Shown in pieces: positions 34,863-43,541 of a stretch of DNA of 64,000 bases. Below the pieces are notes generated by a model. The model did no database searches, was not told where the DNA came from, and saw nothing but the letters and a program-made list of their open reading frames with translations. This stretch comes from Avispirillum sp959601495 (GTDB lineage: Bacteria > Bacillota > Clostridia > Oscillospirales > CAG-272). Made by a program: the position numbers and the translations under genes. Each line of letters starts with the position of its first letter. Position 1 is the first letter of the stretch. The DNA lies in contig CAUGPT010000004.1 of the NCBI GenBank assembly GCA_959601495.1, forward strand, positions 1-64,000, given 5' to 3'.

Positions 34863-35486
34863 TTATCTTGTCATATTTCTGCGGCTTCTGTTGCGGTCAA
34901 ATTCCGGATTCCAGCCGTAGAAATTTCTGCAGTCGCTGTCGTCCTGCGCTATGCGCAGCGCTTCGCCGAAGCGCTGGAAGTGCACAATCTCCCGCTCACG
35001 CAGAAACTTTATGGGATCGCAGATGTCGGGATCGTCAACGAGACGCAGAATGTTGTCATACGTCACGCGGGCTTTTTGCTCTGCCGCAAGGTCCTCGTGA
35101 AGGTCGGCGAAAACGTCGCCCTTGACGCCGAAATAATCGGCGCGGAACGGAACTCCCGCAGCAGCAATCGGGTATATCCCCGTTGTATGATCCACGAAGT
35201 AGGTGTCAAATCCGCTGCGCTTGATCTCGTCAATGCTGAGGTTTTTCGTAAGCTGGTAAACTATCGCCGAAACCATCTCAACATGAGCAAGCTCTTCTGT
35301 TGCAATGTCGGTAAGAACACCTACGATCTTGTCATTCGGCATGGTGTAGCGCTGACACAGGTATCTGAGCGATGCACCCAATTCACCGTCCGGACCTCCG
35401 AGCTGACTGACTATGACCTTTGCGGCTGCCGCGTTGGGCGTTTTAATGTTTACGGGGTACTGAAGCTTCTTTTCGTATTGCCACAT
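34863..35486 (-). CDS. cotJC: Manganese-catalase-type spore coat protein CotJC
   Basis: A 207-residue di-manganese catalase-family protein, last gene of the cotJ operon. It begins MWQYEKKLQYPV. Ferritin-like helices carry the metal ligands; visible candidates are E-x-x-H in TEELAHVEMVSAI near residue 66 and E-x-x-H in REREIVHFQRFGEAL near residue 165. CotJC is an inner spore-coat protein in Bacillus and related catalases are abundant on Clostridium spores. The SD AAAGGAG lies 7 bp ahead of the ATG on the minus strand. The C-terminus ends in a short Arg/Asn-rich tail. Confidence 0.94.
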   Translation of the reverse strand: MWQYEKKLQYPVNIKTPNAAAAKVIVSQLGGPDGELGASLRYLCQRYTMPNDKIVGVLTDIATEELAHVEMVSAIVYQLTKNLSIDEIKRSGFDTYFVDHTTGIYPIAAAGVPFRADYFGVKGDVFADLHEDLAAEQKARVTYDNILRLVDDPDICDPIKFLREREIVHFQRFGEALRIAQDDSDCRNFYGWNPEFDRNRSRRNMTR

Positions 35487-35498
35487 ATTCTTTCTCCT

Positions 35499-35780
35499 TT
35501 ATCTCGCACGCCCGGAGCACGTACATTCGTTCTGCCAGGGCCACGGGCCGTCTGTCCAGCTCCAGGAGCCGTCTGCGGGATCGGCGAAAGCTGTCATGGG
35601 ACCGTATTTGTTCTCATATTCTTTTACAAGAGCGCACAGCTCGTTTCTCCGCATACGGAAAAACTCAAGGGCATCTCTGTCCGTCGGATGGGTGTCCAGA
35701 AACAATGCTGCCTCGTGTACGCAAAGTCCTACTGCGCTTATTCTGTTTATAAGCGCATTTCTTGTTCTGTCGGCGGTCAT
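35499..35780 (-). CDS. cotJB: Spore coat protein CotJB
   Basis: A 93-residue CotJB protein, the middle gene of cotJA-cotJB-cotJC. Typical features are CVHEAALFLDTHPTDRDALEFF and KYGPMTAFADP; the C-terminal part ends WSWTDGPWPWQNEC. The start at 35780 is chosen because AAAGGAGG lies 8 bp upstream and the ATG then overlaps the cotJA stop codon by ATGA, the usual coupling; the longer frame start at 35801 would lie across that SD. The CotJ proteins are assembled with CotJC in the inner coat. Confidence 0.92.
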   Translation of the reverse strand: MTADRTRNALINRISAVGLCVHEAALFLDTHPTDRDALEFFRMRRNELCALVKEYENKYGPMTAFADPADGSWSWTDGPWPWQNECTCSGRAR

Positions 35781-36325
35781 ATGCTGCGCCTCCTTTGACA
35801 TCCTTCGTTATTGCAGGGGGTGGGGTAGAACGGCAAAACCAGCTCGCCGAACAGTGTACCGTTTGCGAGAGCGTCCTCGCAGTCCAGGATGTCTCTCCAC
35901 TGCTGCATCGGCACATACGCCATGGCAAGGCTCGGGGCGGGTATGCGTCTGTCGGGGCAGCCGTCACCGGCGTTTCTGCCGCTGCCGCTGCGTATTTGCG
36001 CGGTACGGGAGGTCTCACCGCAGCCGCATCCGCAGCCGCAGCCGGAGGTACGCGTCTGAGCTGTGCGGGCGGCATTTGCGCATCCGCAGCCGGAGGTACG
36101 AGTCTGAGCTGTGCGGGCGGCATTTGCGCATCCGCAGCCTGTGGTACGGGTCTCGGCAGTACGTGCGGCATTTGCGCATCCGCAGCCGGTGGTACGGGTC
36201 TGGGCGGTACGTGCGGTATTTCCGCATCCGCAGCCGGAGGTGCGCATCTCGGTGCCGTATTCAGAGAAAAACAGCTCGGCGGAGATTCTGTCTCTCGGCG
36301 TGCTGTTCTCATCGCAGTAATTCAT
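35777..36325 (-). CDS. cotJA: Spore coat protein CotJA with cysteine-rich tandem repeats
   Basis: A 182-residue protein. The C-terminal 60 residues are a normal CotJA domain (PSLAMAYVPMQQWRDILD and FGELVLPFYPTP). The N-terminal part, residues about 28-105, holds five tandem units of 15-16 residues built on R-T-(S/T)-G-C-G-C-(A/G)-N-(T/A)-A-R-T-A-(Q/E), the last extended to GCGCGCGCG. CotJA is normally about 70-80 residues, so more than half of this protein is an added repeat region with over a dozen cysteines. Disulfide cross-linking or metal binding in the coat would fit but is inference. SD GAAAGG precedes the start. Confidence 0.9.
   Translation of the reverse strand: MNYCDENSTPRDRISAELFFSEYGTEMRTSGCGCGNTARTAQTRTTGCGCANAARTAETRTTGCGCANAARTAQTRTSGCGCANAARTAQTRTSGCGCGCGCGETSRTAQIRSGSGRNAGDGCPDRRIPAPSLAMAYVPMQQWRDILDCEDALANGTLFGELVLPFYPTPCNNEGCQRRRSI
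36005..36250 (-). repeat. 45-bp coding tandem repeats inside cotJA
   Basis: About five units of 45-48 bp encoding the Cys-Gly repeats. They are nearly identical in DNA between units 2 and 4, indicating recent expansion or homogenisation. Confidence 0.8.
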
Positions 36326-36431
36326 CTTTTATATTTCCTTTCTTTACTTTTATCATTCGGGAGCGCCGCGGCGCTCATTACAGTATATGAACTCTCGCTG
36401 CCGCGTGCAAACGGCACGGCTGTGCTGTATA

Positions 36432-36460
36432 TTGACAAATTTGTCGTATTGTGATATAAT
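36432..36460 (+). promoter_or_regulatory. Consensus sigma-A promoter
   Basis: TTGACA (36432-36437), 17-bp spacer, TATAAT (36455-36460), about 55 bp before the zinc-ribbon membrane protein gene. Confidence 0.9.
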
Positions 36461-36516
36461 CTGATAAATTATAAGTCGGTTACGAAAAAACTATATTAAA
36501 TTAAGGAGAACAGAAA

Positions 36517-39015
36517 ATGTATTGTGCCAAATGCGGTCGGGAGATCGACAGTAACGCAGCATTTTGTCCCTATTGCGGTGAAAAGACAGGGTGTGCCCCC
36601 GCAGAGAAGAACAACGATGTAAAGACCGAGAACGCGAAGGAAAATACGGTAGGAATAACTGCAGCGCCCGAGACTCCCGCAGCGGAAACATACGCGGCAC
36701 CCGTAGCGCCCGAGGTTCCCGCAACAGAAACATACGCAGCGCCTGCAGCGCCCGAGACTCCCGCAGCGGAAACATACGCGGCACCCGTAGCGCCCGAGGC
36801 TCCTGCAGCGGAAACATACGCGGCACCTGCAGCGCCCGAGGCTCCCGCAGCGGATACATACGCCGCACCCGCAGCACCCGAGGCTCCGGCAGCGGAAACA
36901 TATGCCGCACCCGCGGCACACGAGGCTCCGGCAGCGGATACATACACCGCACCCGCAGCACCCGAGGCTCCGGCAGCGGATACATACACCGCACCCGCAG
37001 CACCCGAGGCTCCGGCAGCGGATACATACACCGCACCCGCGGCACCCGCGGCTCCGGCAGCGGATACATACGCCGCACCCACGGCGGGCGCATATGCAGC
37101 GCCCGAACAGGGCTATTATCAGCCTGCACCCGCGCCGACAGCTCCCGAAACACCCAAGAAGAAAATGAAGCTGTGGCTGAAGCTGCTTTTGTTTATCGGC
37201 ATTCCCGTAGTTGTAATCGCCGCGCTTATTGCAATAAACTTCAACGCGCTTAAAGGGCTGTTCGTAAAGAATTTCATGTCCGCCGACGCGTATATCGCAA
37301 CGGTCGAGGGAGATTCTCTCAAGGAATATTACGATGCCGTAACAAATATTTACGCCAAAGGCGTGGGCACAGTCGTCAGCAGCACCTCCGATGGCTCCGC
37401 ATCCGCCGAACTGAATTTCAGCCTTTCCGACAGCTTTGCCGAGATGCTCGGCGATTCGGCATACACCGACCTTTCGTGGCTGTCCGACATAACCGTAAAA
37501 ACGGCTTCATCCTCCGAAAACGGCGTAACTGCCACGGATGTGGACATATTGCTCGGAGAGAGCAAGATTACGTCGTTTACGCAGACGATCGACACAGAAA
37601 GCGGCAAAACGTATCTGTCCGTTCCCGATCTGTCGTCGCAGGTAATCGCAGTTGACGACGCTGCTGTCGATAACGAGTATTCCGTTTCCGATATAATTGA
37701 GTTTGTTTCAGAGCTCCCCGAGGCGGAGCGGCTGAATGCGCTCCTCGCAAAGTATGTTGAAATCGTTCTCAGAAATATCGAGGGCACTCAGATGGCCGAC
37801 GGCACCATCGCTGCGGGCGGCATTGATCAGCAGTGCACCGAGCTGCGCCTTGAGTTTGACAAAGCGCTTCTGCAAAAGATATTCACGGCTGTTATTGAAG
37901 AGATGAAGAATGACGGCGAGCTCAAAGATATAATCATTTCGCTGGAGGACAGCGGCAACGAGCTTTTCGGTACAGACGACGTCAGCGGTGAAGAGGTATA
38001 CGACAATTTCCTGTCCGCCCTTGACGATCTGCTTGACAATGTGAATAGCATTGACGGATCCGAGCTCGGAGACAAGGTGTTCACGCTTACGGACTACGTG
38101 GATTCTCACAATAAGATAATCGGCAGAAAGATCGAAACAGCCGAGGACGGCCGCACGTATTTTATCGGAAAAGCCACGGCAAACGGCAAAACGGGCATTG
38201 AGCTCGACCTTGACGGCGAAATAACCGTAAAGGGCACCGGAAATGAAAAGGGAAGCCTTATAAACGGAGATTATGTTCTGTTCGTGCAGGGCAGCGAGAT
38301 CCTCAATTTCAGACTTGAGGACTTTGATACCGACTCGCTGAAGAACGGCATGATAAACGGCGACATCACGCTTGAACTCGGACGTGTAGTCGACGGTATG
38401 TTCTATTACGGCTCCGAAGATAACGCCCTCGCGATGCTCAGACAGTTTGCGTATAAGATCTCCGCCCGTACGGATAACGATTCATACAGTCTTTCTCTCA
38501 GCGCTCTCAGCGGAGATGAAGAAGCTATCGCCCTGTCCGTTTCCGGCGGCACGAAAAAAGGCTCCGGAAAAGCGGTCATTCCCGACGCGGATATAGAATG
38601 CGAGCACGGCGACGGCAATGCTATAGACGCGTGGATCGACGGCATGGACTTCGACTCTCTTGAGAAAAAACTTGAGGATGCGGGAGTGCCTTCGCAGTTC
38701 GCGCCATATCTGAGATACTACCTGACGGATGCAATGTATTCTCTTGCCGGAGTTGTGGAGATCTACGATGACGGGAATGACGGAGATTGGTATTATGACG
38801 ATCGGAACGATTACGATTGGAACGACGACTGGTATGACGACAATGAAGATTGGTACAATGACGATAATGACGATTGGTACAATGACGACTGGTATGACGA
38901 CAATGATGATTGGTACAATGACGACTGGTACAATGATGACAATGACGACTGGTACGACGATTGGTTCGGCGACGACAGTTCGGACGGCATCGGCTCGGGC
39001 AACACGCACATCTGA
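36517..39015 (+). CDS. Zinc-ribbon membrane protein with Pro/Ala repeats and Asp/Trp/Tyr tail
   Basis: An 832-residue protein of unknown function. Residues 1-23 form a zinc ribbon (CAKCGREIDSNAAFCPYCG). Residues about 48-190 are ten or so 14-15-residue repeats based on APEAPAAETYAAPA. One membrane segment is at about 223-245 (WLKLLLFIGIPVVVIAALIAI), after a KKKMK stop-transfer-like cluster, so the N-terminus is probably cytoplasmic and residues 250-832 extracytoplasmic. The outside domain (about 265-745) has duplicated beta-rich sequence similar to other zinc-ribbon membrane proteins of Clostridia. The last 70 residues are an Asp/Asn/Trp/Tyr repeat (DDWYND). The start follows AAGGAGA. The tail could bind divalent metal or cell-wall polymer. 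Confidence 0.75.
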   Translation: MYCAKCGREIDSNAAFCPYCGEKTGCAPAEKNNDVKTENAKENTVGITAAPETPAAETYAAPVAPEVPATETYAAPAAPETPAAETYAAPVAPEAPAAETYAAPAAPEAPAADTYAAPAAPEAPAAETYAAPAAHEAPAADTYTAPAAPEAPAADTYTAPAAPEAPAADTYTAPAAPAAPAADTYAAPTAGAYAAPEQGYYQPAPAPTAPETPKKKMKLWLKLLLFIGIPVVVIAALIAINFNALKGLFVKNFMSADAYIATVEGDSLKEYYDAVTNIYAKGVGTVVSSTSDGSASAELNFSLSDSFAEMLGDSAYTDLSWLSDITVKTASSSENGVTATDVDILLGESKITSFTQTIDTESGKTYLSVPDLSSQVIAVDDAAVDNEYSVSDIIEFVSELPEAERLNALLAKYVEIVLRNIEGTQMADGTIAAGGIDQQCTELRLEFDKALLQKIFTAVIEEMKNDGELKDIIISLEDSGNELFGTDDVSGEEVYDNFLSALDDLLDNVNSIDGSELGDKVFTLTDYVDSHNKIIGRKIETAEDGRTYFIGKATANGKTGIELDLDGEITVKGTGNEKGSLINGDYVLFVQGSEILNFRLEDFDTDSLKNGMINGDITLELGRVVDGMFYYGSEDNALAMLRQFAYKISARTDNDSYSLSLSALSGDEEAIALSVSGGTKKGSGKAVIPDADIECEHGDGNAIDAWIDGMDFDSLEKKLEDAGVPSQFAPYLRYYLTDAMYSLAGVVEIYDDGNDGDWYYDDRNDYDWNDDWYDDNEDWYNDDNDDWYNDDWYDDNDDWYNDDWYNDDNDDWYDDWFGDDSSDGIGSGNTHI
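36670..37090 (+). repeat. 42-45-bp coding tandem repeats
   Basis: About ten units encoding the Pro/Ala/Thr/Tyr-rich repeats of the zinc-ribbon membrane protein. Units near 36920-37060 are almost identical. Confidence 0.85.
38760..38980 (+). repeat. Asp/Trp/Tyr coding repeats
   Basis: Units of 12-30 bp built on GACGACTGGTACAATGATGAC encode the acidic aromatic C-terminal tail of the zinc-ribbon membrane protein. Confidence 0.8.
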
Positions 39016-39039
39016 TAAAACAAACCGACAATAAAACGC

Positions 39040-39067
39040 AAATGAGCCGATATATATCGGCTCATTT
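39040..39067 (+). terminator. Hairpin before the ABC exporter operon
   Basis: AAATGAGCCGA pairs with TCGGCTCATTT around TATATA. It has an A-tract before and TTT after, so it could act on either strand. Confidence 0.65.
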
Positions 39068-39085
39068 GTATATGCGGAGAAGGCT

Positions 39086-39763
39086 ATGACGGCAGAAGTA
39101 AGAGAAATAAGCAAGAAATACAAAGATAAAACCGTGCTTGACAAAGTTTCATTTGAGGCGCGCTCGGGAGAGTTTGTCGGCATTATCGGCGCAAACGGCT
39201 GCGGAAAGTCAACGCTTTTGTCGGTTCTTGCAGGTGTTGCGGAGCGCGGCGGCGGAGACTTTCTCATAGACTCGGTATCGCTTTTCAGTAAAGGCGGAGC
39301 GCGGCTGCGGAGCGCTGTCGGCTATGTGCCGCAGGGAGATCCGCTGCTCGAAGAGCTCAGCGCAAAGGATAATCTCAGAATGTGGTATTCGGAGAAAGAA
39401 ATCAAAAGTGCTGCCGCTCCCGGGGGCGTTCTGTCCATGCTCGGCATAGACGCTTTTATGAATAAGCGCGTATCCCGTATGTCGGGCGGTATGAAACGCC
39501 GCCTGACCATTGCCTGCGCGGTCGCGGGAGACCCGAAGGTGCTGCTTCTGGACGAGCCGACGGCGTCTCTCGACGCCGAATGCCGCAGCAGTATATACGC
39601 GTATTTCGACAGTCTGAAAAAACGGGGCTGCATACTTATAGTCGCGACCCACAGCATTGCCGAGATCGGTCGGTGCGACAGGGTGTATCTGCTGAAAGAC
39701 GGCACTGCCGCACCGTACAGCAGAACGCCGGAAAGTCTTACCGAGCTTGCGGAGGATCTTTGA
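39086..39763 (+). CDS. ABC transporter ATP-binding protein (ABC-2 exporter type)
   Basis: A 225-residue ATPase. Walker A is GANGCGKST near residue 35, the signature is MSGGMKRRLTIA, Walker B is VLLLDEPTASLD and the switch region is VATHSIAEI. It resembles the ATPases of drug, lantibiotic or polysaccharide exporters that pair with ABC-2 permeases. The next two genes encode such permeases, so the three form one exporter. There is no linked peptide or biosynthesis gene to identify the cargo. It starts 19 bp after the hairpin. Confidence 0.9.
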   Translation: MTAEVREISKKYKDKTVLDKVSFEARSGEFVGIIGANGCGKSTLLSVLAGVAERGGGDFLIDSVSLFSKGGARLRSAVGYVPQGDPLLEELSAKDNLRMWYSEKEIKSAAAPGGVLSMLGIDAFMNKRVSRMSGGMKRRLTIACAVAGDPKVLLLDEPTASLDAECRSSIYAYFDSLKKRGCILIVATHSIAEIGRCDRVYLLKDGTAAPYSRTPESLTELAEDL

Positions 39764-39764
39764 T

Positions 39765-41021
39765 TTGAAAAGATACGGTATGTACTTTTTGATGCAGCTG
39801 AGACGCGCGGCAAAAATACTTCCCGCCGTTCTGTGCGTCAATCTGGTGCTTTGCGCGCTGGCGGGGGCTGCCATCGGCACACTGTCAGGCAGAAATACCG
39901 CGGATGACGCAAAAAAGCGGCTGCGCATCGGAATATCGGGGGACGCGGGGGACACATATCTCGGCTTCGGCATAAACGCGGTTTCAAAACTCGACTCCTC
40001 GCGATATTATGTGGAGTTCGTGCAGCTTGACATAGAGGAGGCCGCGTCGGAGCTTGACGCTGGCAGGCTGAGCGCGTATGTCGTGATACCGGACGGATTC
40101 GTTGACGCCGTGTCGCACGGCGAGATCATGACCGTAAAATACGTAACGTCCCCGTCCGAGAGCGGGATCGCCGCTATGCTGCGTGAGGAAATTCTCGACG
40201 CGGTGACTGTAATGCTGCGCGAATCTCAGCTGGGGGTATACGGCGCGGCGGACGTCCTGCGTGACACCGAGCCTGAGAGAAGTTTGGGAGAGGTATACGA
40301 CAAAGCCTTTGTCGAGTACGCCGACTACATACTCAGCCGAGGAAAAATATGCGCCGTTGAGACGGTCGGCAGTGCCGTGTCGGTGTCTCTTCCGAAGTAT
40401 ATGATATGCGCTCTTGCGCTGTTTTCCGTCTGCCTTGTTTCAATGGCGGCTTCGCCGCTTTTTGCGAAGGACAAAACGGATATAAGCGCGTTTCTCATGT
40501 CAAAATGGCACGGTGCAGCGCCCATGGTTTTGCCGGAGGCGCTTGCATATACGCTGCTTATCGCTGCGGTGTCCGCAGTGACATTCGGTGCGGCAGCTGC
40601 GGCATTTACCGCCGTGCCGCAAAAGCTCGGCATAAGCCTCGGCATCGAAGCGGCGGAAATTTTCAGCTTTGCGGCGCGCCTTCCCTTGTGCATTGCCTCT
40701 TTTGCGTTTTGCCAGTTTCTTATATATGAAGTCTCCGACGGCATCTCCGGCGGAGTTGCGGCTCAGTTTTTCTGCGCTGCCGCAGGTGCGTATTTCGGCG
40801 GGCTCATATATCCCATAAGCTTTTTTCCGGACGCGATGCAAAGCCTTTCTCATTATATCCCCACGGGAGCTGCAAGAGAGTTTCTTTTGCACGGCACTGC
40901 GGGAGGGATGCGCCCCGTGTTTGTTATTCTGATATGGGGACTTTCGGCGCTTTGCGTATCCGTTTTGCTGCGCCGCCGCAGAATACGCCTCGGCGGAACG
41001 CTTTGGAGACGGGGGCGGTGA
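39765..41021 (+). CDS. ABC-2 type transporter permease (first)
   Basis: A 418-residue membrane protein with one segment near the N-terminus (about 16-35), an extracytoplasmic loop of about 180 residues, and a cluster of five or six membrane segments from about residue 205. This layout is typical of the ABC-2 permease family. The start is probably TTG at 39765 because GGAGG (39751-39755) lies at a fitting distance. It overlaps the next gene by GTGA. The partner ATPase is upstream. Confidence 0.82.
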   Translation: MKRYGMYFLMQLRRAAKILPAVLCVNLVLCALAGAAIGTLSGRNTADDAKKRLRIGISGDAGDTYLGFGINAVSKLDSSRYYVEFVQLDIEEAASELDAGRLSAYVVIPDGFVDAVSHGEIMTVKYVTSPSESGIAAMLREEILDAVTVMLRESQLGVYGAADVLRDTEPERSLGEVYDKAFVEYADYILSRGKICAVETVGSAVSVSLPKYMICALALFSVCLVSMAASPLFAKDKTDISAFLMSKWHGAAPMVLPEALAYTLLIAAVSAVTFGAAAAAFTAVPQKLGISLGIEAAEIFSFAARLPLCIASFAFCQFLIYEVSDGISGGVAAQFFCAAAGAYFGGLIYPISFFPDAMQSLSHYIPTGAAREFLLHGTAGGMRPVFVILIWGLSALCVSVLLRRRRIRLGGTLWRRGR

Positions 41022-42427
41022 AGGGTATGAAAAGAGTATTCAAAGAGGCTGCGGCAGCGCTTCGCCGTATGCTTCTCATCAACAAACGGCTTTTGAAAAA
41101 GCCCGGATTTATTGCGTTCCTTTGCCTTATCCCGCTGCTTGCGGGGGCGGCGTCCCATATGGCGCAGCTTGATTCCGGTGTGCTGACGATAGCTCTTGCC
41201 TGCGAGGATCCCGACGACGCGACGGCGAATGATATTATAGAAAGCCTTGAAAAAGGGTCGCAGATGCTGCGCTTTGTGCGCTGCGGGCAGCCGGACAAGG
41301 CTAAAGAGCTTGTGTACGGCGGCAGAGCCGACGCTGCGTGGATATTCCACGCTGATATGAGGGCGGCGGTGGACAGATACGTGAGAAACAGAGTTCCGAG
41401 CAGCGCCGCCGTTACCGTTATAGAAAGAGAGGAGAGCGCAGCCCTTGCCCTCACGCGGGAAAAGCTGTGCTCGGCGCTGTATCCCTATGCTTCGTACTCG
41501 CTGTATCTTCTGTGCCTTGAGGAGCTCGGCGTCGACACTGACGCTCTCAGCGAAAAACAGCTGAGAGAGTATTACGCGGGAAGCGATGTGGACGCCGATA
41601 TGTTTGAGGTCGTGTATCCGGACGGCGAGCGCCTGTCGGCGGGCGGCGATGAGCGGACAACTGACGGTGACAGTGTCTCCGACGGAGGGGAAAACACTGA
41701 CACCGGGATACAGGGCGTCAAAGCTGCGGACGGTGAGCAGGGCGAAGGCAGAGCGGACGGGCAGAGCGGAAAAACCATGGACAAAAATGCCGGAGATAAA
41801 GACAGCGCTGGCGGGCATGAGAGCAAAACCGCGGGCAGCGCGGCAGCATCTTCAGAGGCAGCGCGGGAAAGCTATCTTGTATCTCCCGTTCGCGGCATAC
41901 TTGCCGCGTGCGTTGTCGCTGCGGGACTCGCCTCTGCAATGTACCTCGGCGACGATATGAGCGCGGGGCGCTTTGCATGGCTGGCCAAAAGGCGCAGAGC
42001 GTTTGTTCCGGCGGCATACATTTTCGGCGCCGCCATCGATACAACGGTCATAATGTGCCTGTCCCTTGCGGTTTTCGGGCTTTCGTCTGGCTTTGCAAGG
42101 GAAGTGTCCTGCGGTGCGGCGTTCGCTTTTGCGAGTGCGGCGTTCTGCATATTTGTAAGGGAGCTTTTGCCGAACAATAAGCTGCTCGCGGCGGCGCTTC
42201 CGGTGCTTTCGGCATCGTCTCTCGTACTTTGCCCCGTGTTTCTGAATTTTACAGCCGTGCGCCCGCTGAGCCTTTGCCTGCCGGGATATTACTATCTTTT
42301 GTCTTTCAGAGACATAAAGTATCTGCATTTTATGCTTTTGTATGCGGCGGCGGCACTTGCGGCGGCAGCGTCGGTGCACACATTGCGCGCGCTTTTATTG
42401 CGCCGGTTAAAAAGCAGGGAATCGTAA
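41018..42427 (+). CDS. ABC-2 type transporter permease (second)
   Basis: A 469-residue membrane protein related in layout to the preceding permease: membrane segment near residue 25-45, a long extracytoplasmic region, and five C-terminal membrane segments from about residue 300. The loop contains a low-complexity acidic stretch (about 215-285) rich in Gly, Asp, Glu and Lys. The start is GTG at 41018, which overlaps the upstream stop codon (GTGA) and follows GGAG. The two permeases probably form a heterodimer driven by the ATPase at 39086. Substrate unknown. Confidence 0.8.
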   Translation: MKGMKRVFKEAAAALRRMLLINKRLLKKPGFIAFLCLIPLLAGAASHMAQLDSGVLTIALACEDPDDATANDIIESLEKGSQMLRFVRCGQPDKAKELVYGGRADAAWIFHADMRAAVDRYVRNRVPSSAAVTVIEREESAALALTREKLCSALYPYASYSLYLLCLEELGVDTDALSEKQLREYYAGSDVDADMFEVVYPDGERLSAGGDERTTDGDSVSDGGENTDTGIQGVKAADGEQGEGRADGQSGKTMDKNAGDKDSAGGHESKTAGSAAASSEAARESYLVSPVRGILAACVVAAGLASAMYLGDDMSAGRFAWLAKRRRAFVPAAYIFGAAIDTTVIMCLSLAVFGLSSGFAREVSCGAAFAFASAAFCIFVRELLPNNKLLAAALPVLSASSLVLCPVFLNFTAVRPLSLCLPGYYYLLSFRDIKYLHFMLLYAAAALAAAASVHTLRALLLRRLKSRES

Positions 42428-42564
42428 GGCGATTTTGCCGCTTTTTCGGCGGCATATTGCCCGATATTAAATTTATCGCAGCTTTTTTAATAAGCTTAAC
42501 AAATTATTATTATTTTAAGCGGTGTGTGCGGGATCGGTGCACTGTAGAATTATAAACCCCGCCC

Positions 42565-42690
42565 CACACAGCGGGACTTTTGCGATCCCGGAGCTGCAAA
42601 ATCTAACTCACACGGTGAGGCTCAGCGATCGCTGAATCGCAAAACCCAACCTACACGGTGAGACTTTGCGAGCCCGGAACCTCAAAAAGA
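42565..42690. repeat. Three tandem 43-44-bp units
   Basis: Units begin at 42565, 42609 and 42652. They share (C/T)ACACGGTGAG-CT then GCGA-CCCGGA then GCAAAA-C-AAC. Divergence between units is about 25 percent. Non-coding. Confidence 0.65.
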
Positions 42691-42693
42691 AGC

Positions 42694-42723
42694 AGCGGGC
42701 ATGACCGAAAGGTCATGCCCGCT
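42694..42723 (-). terminator. Terminator hairpin of the lipoprotein gene
   Basis: AGCGGGCATGACC (42694-42706) pairs perfectly with GGTCATGCCCGCT (42711-42723) around GAAA. On the minus strand it is followed by TCTTTTTGAGG. Confidence 0.8.
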
Positions 42724-42747
42724 GAATATTTTCATAAATTGTTTTTA

Positions 42748-43203
42748 CTATTCAGTATCGGTGTCGATCTGCGCAAAAGCGTCTTGCAGGCCGAGGTTGA
42801 GGTTTATATTGCTGTCCGTTTCTGCGCCGTCCAGCACATAGCTTTTCGGCGAATCTCCCATGAGTGTCAGCTTTGCGTGGTTATGCATAAAGCATATTTC
42901 CGTACCGTCGGCCTTGTCAAATGAAATAAAGTTCAATCCGTAAAGAAGCTCGCCTTTTTCATTCCTGTTGCTCAGGTGCTTATCGGTCTCTTTCAGTTTC
43001 AGACTTTTGAGATAACGTATGACAGGTGCCATCTGCTCGCTGCCTTCTGCAATGCCGGCGACGCAGCGTATACGGACTACATCACTGAAAAACTCATCGG
43101 TAAAAAGATCGTTTGCGGCAGCTTCTTCTTTATCGCTTTTTGCGCAGCTGCAAATGCCGAAAATCAAAACCGATACAAGTAAAAATGCCAATATTCTTTT
43201 CAT
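42748..43203 (-). CDS. Small lipoprotein of unknown function
   Basis: A 151-residue lipoprotein. The signal peptide ends at FGICSC near residue 19. The mature domain has no family that was recognised; it ends in an Asp-rich segment (AQIDTDTE). The start at 43203 is chosen because AAAGGA lies upstream on the minus strand and the protein then begins with a normal lipoprotein signal. It has its own promoter (43348-43376) and is the only minus-strand gene in this stretch. Confidence 0.72.
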   Translation of the reverse strand: MKRILAFLLVSVLIFGICSCAKSDKEEAAANDLFTDEFFSDVVRIRCVAGIAEGSEQMAPVIRYLKSLKLKETDKHLSNRNEKGELLYGLNFISFDKADGTEICFMHNHAKLTLMGDSPKSYVLDGAETDSNINLNLGLQDAFAQIDTDTE

Positions 43204-43347
43204 AGTTCCCGTCCTTTCAAAATGTTTTATTATTTCGGATGCGTACGGTACCATCGAGATCAGCGCCACCTCCTCTGCTATGCGGCATTGCCGCAGATAT
43301 CCGTTCACCGTTGAGTGTTTATAAGTTATAAGTGCTTTTTTAAAATA

Positions 43348-43376
43348 ATCATACTATAAAATATTTGCAATTTCAA
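43348..43376 (-). promoter_or_regulatory. Promoter of the lipoprotein gene
   Basis: On the minus strand TTGAAA (43376-43371), 17-bp spacer, TATGAT (43353-43348). The leader is about 140 nt. Confidence 0.65.
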
Positions 43377-43512
43377 CCATGCCGCACGTTTTTTACCTTT
43401 AGAATGAAACTTTATTGTGAACATCGGAAAACGCCTGCATTACCTTTATATCGCGGCGCGCCCCGCGGACGGGCGCCGCTGTGATGACAGTGTGCATTTT
43501 GCCCGAAAACGG

Positions 43513-43541
43513 TTGCAAAAGATATATTTGCGTGGTAAAAT
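43513..43541 (+). promoter_or_regulatory. rnhA promoter
   Basis: TTGCAA (43513-43518), 17-bp spacer, TAAAAT (43536-43541). Confidence 0.65.

Larger units (their letters stand above)
42428..42747. other. Intergenic region with a three-copy tandem repeat
   Basis: It holds an AT-rich stretch (42470-42520), a three-copy 43-44-bp tandem repeat (42565-42690) and the terminator of the minus-strand lipoprotein gene. No gene is supported. Confidence 0.6.

Noticed and set aside
34542..35798. Plus-strand frame of 418 codons across the cotJ genes
   Set aside because: It is antisense to cotJC and cotJB, which have clear family motifs and SD sites. The frame has none.
36670..37090. CRISPR-like array
   Set aside because: The repeats are in frame, encode Pro/Ala-rich protein units and have no unique spacers between constant repeats.
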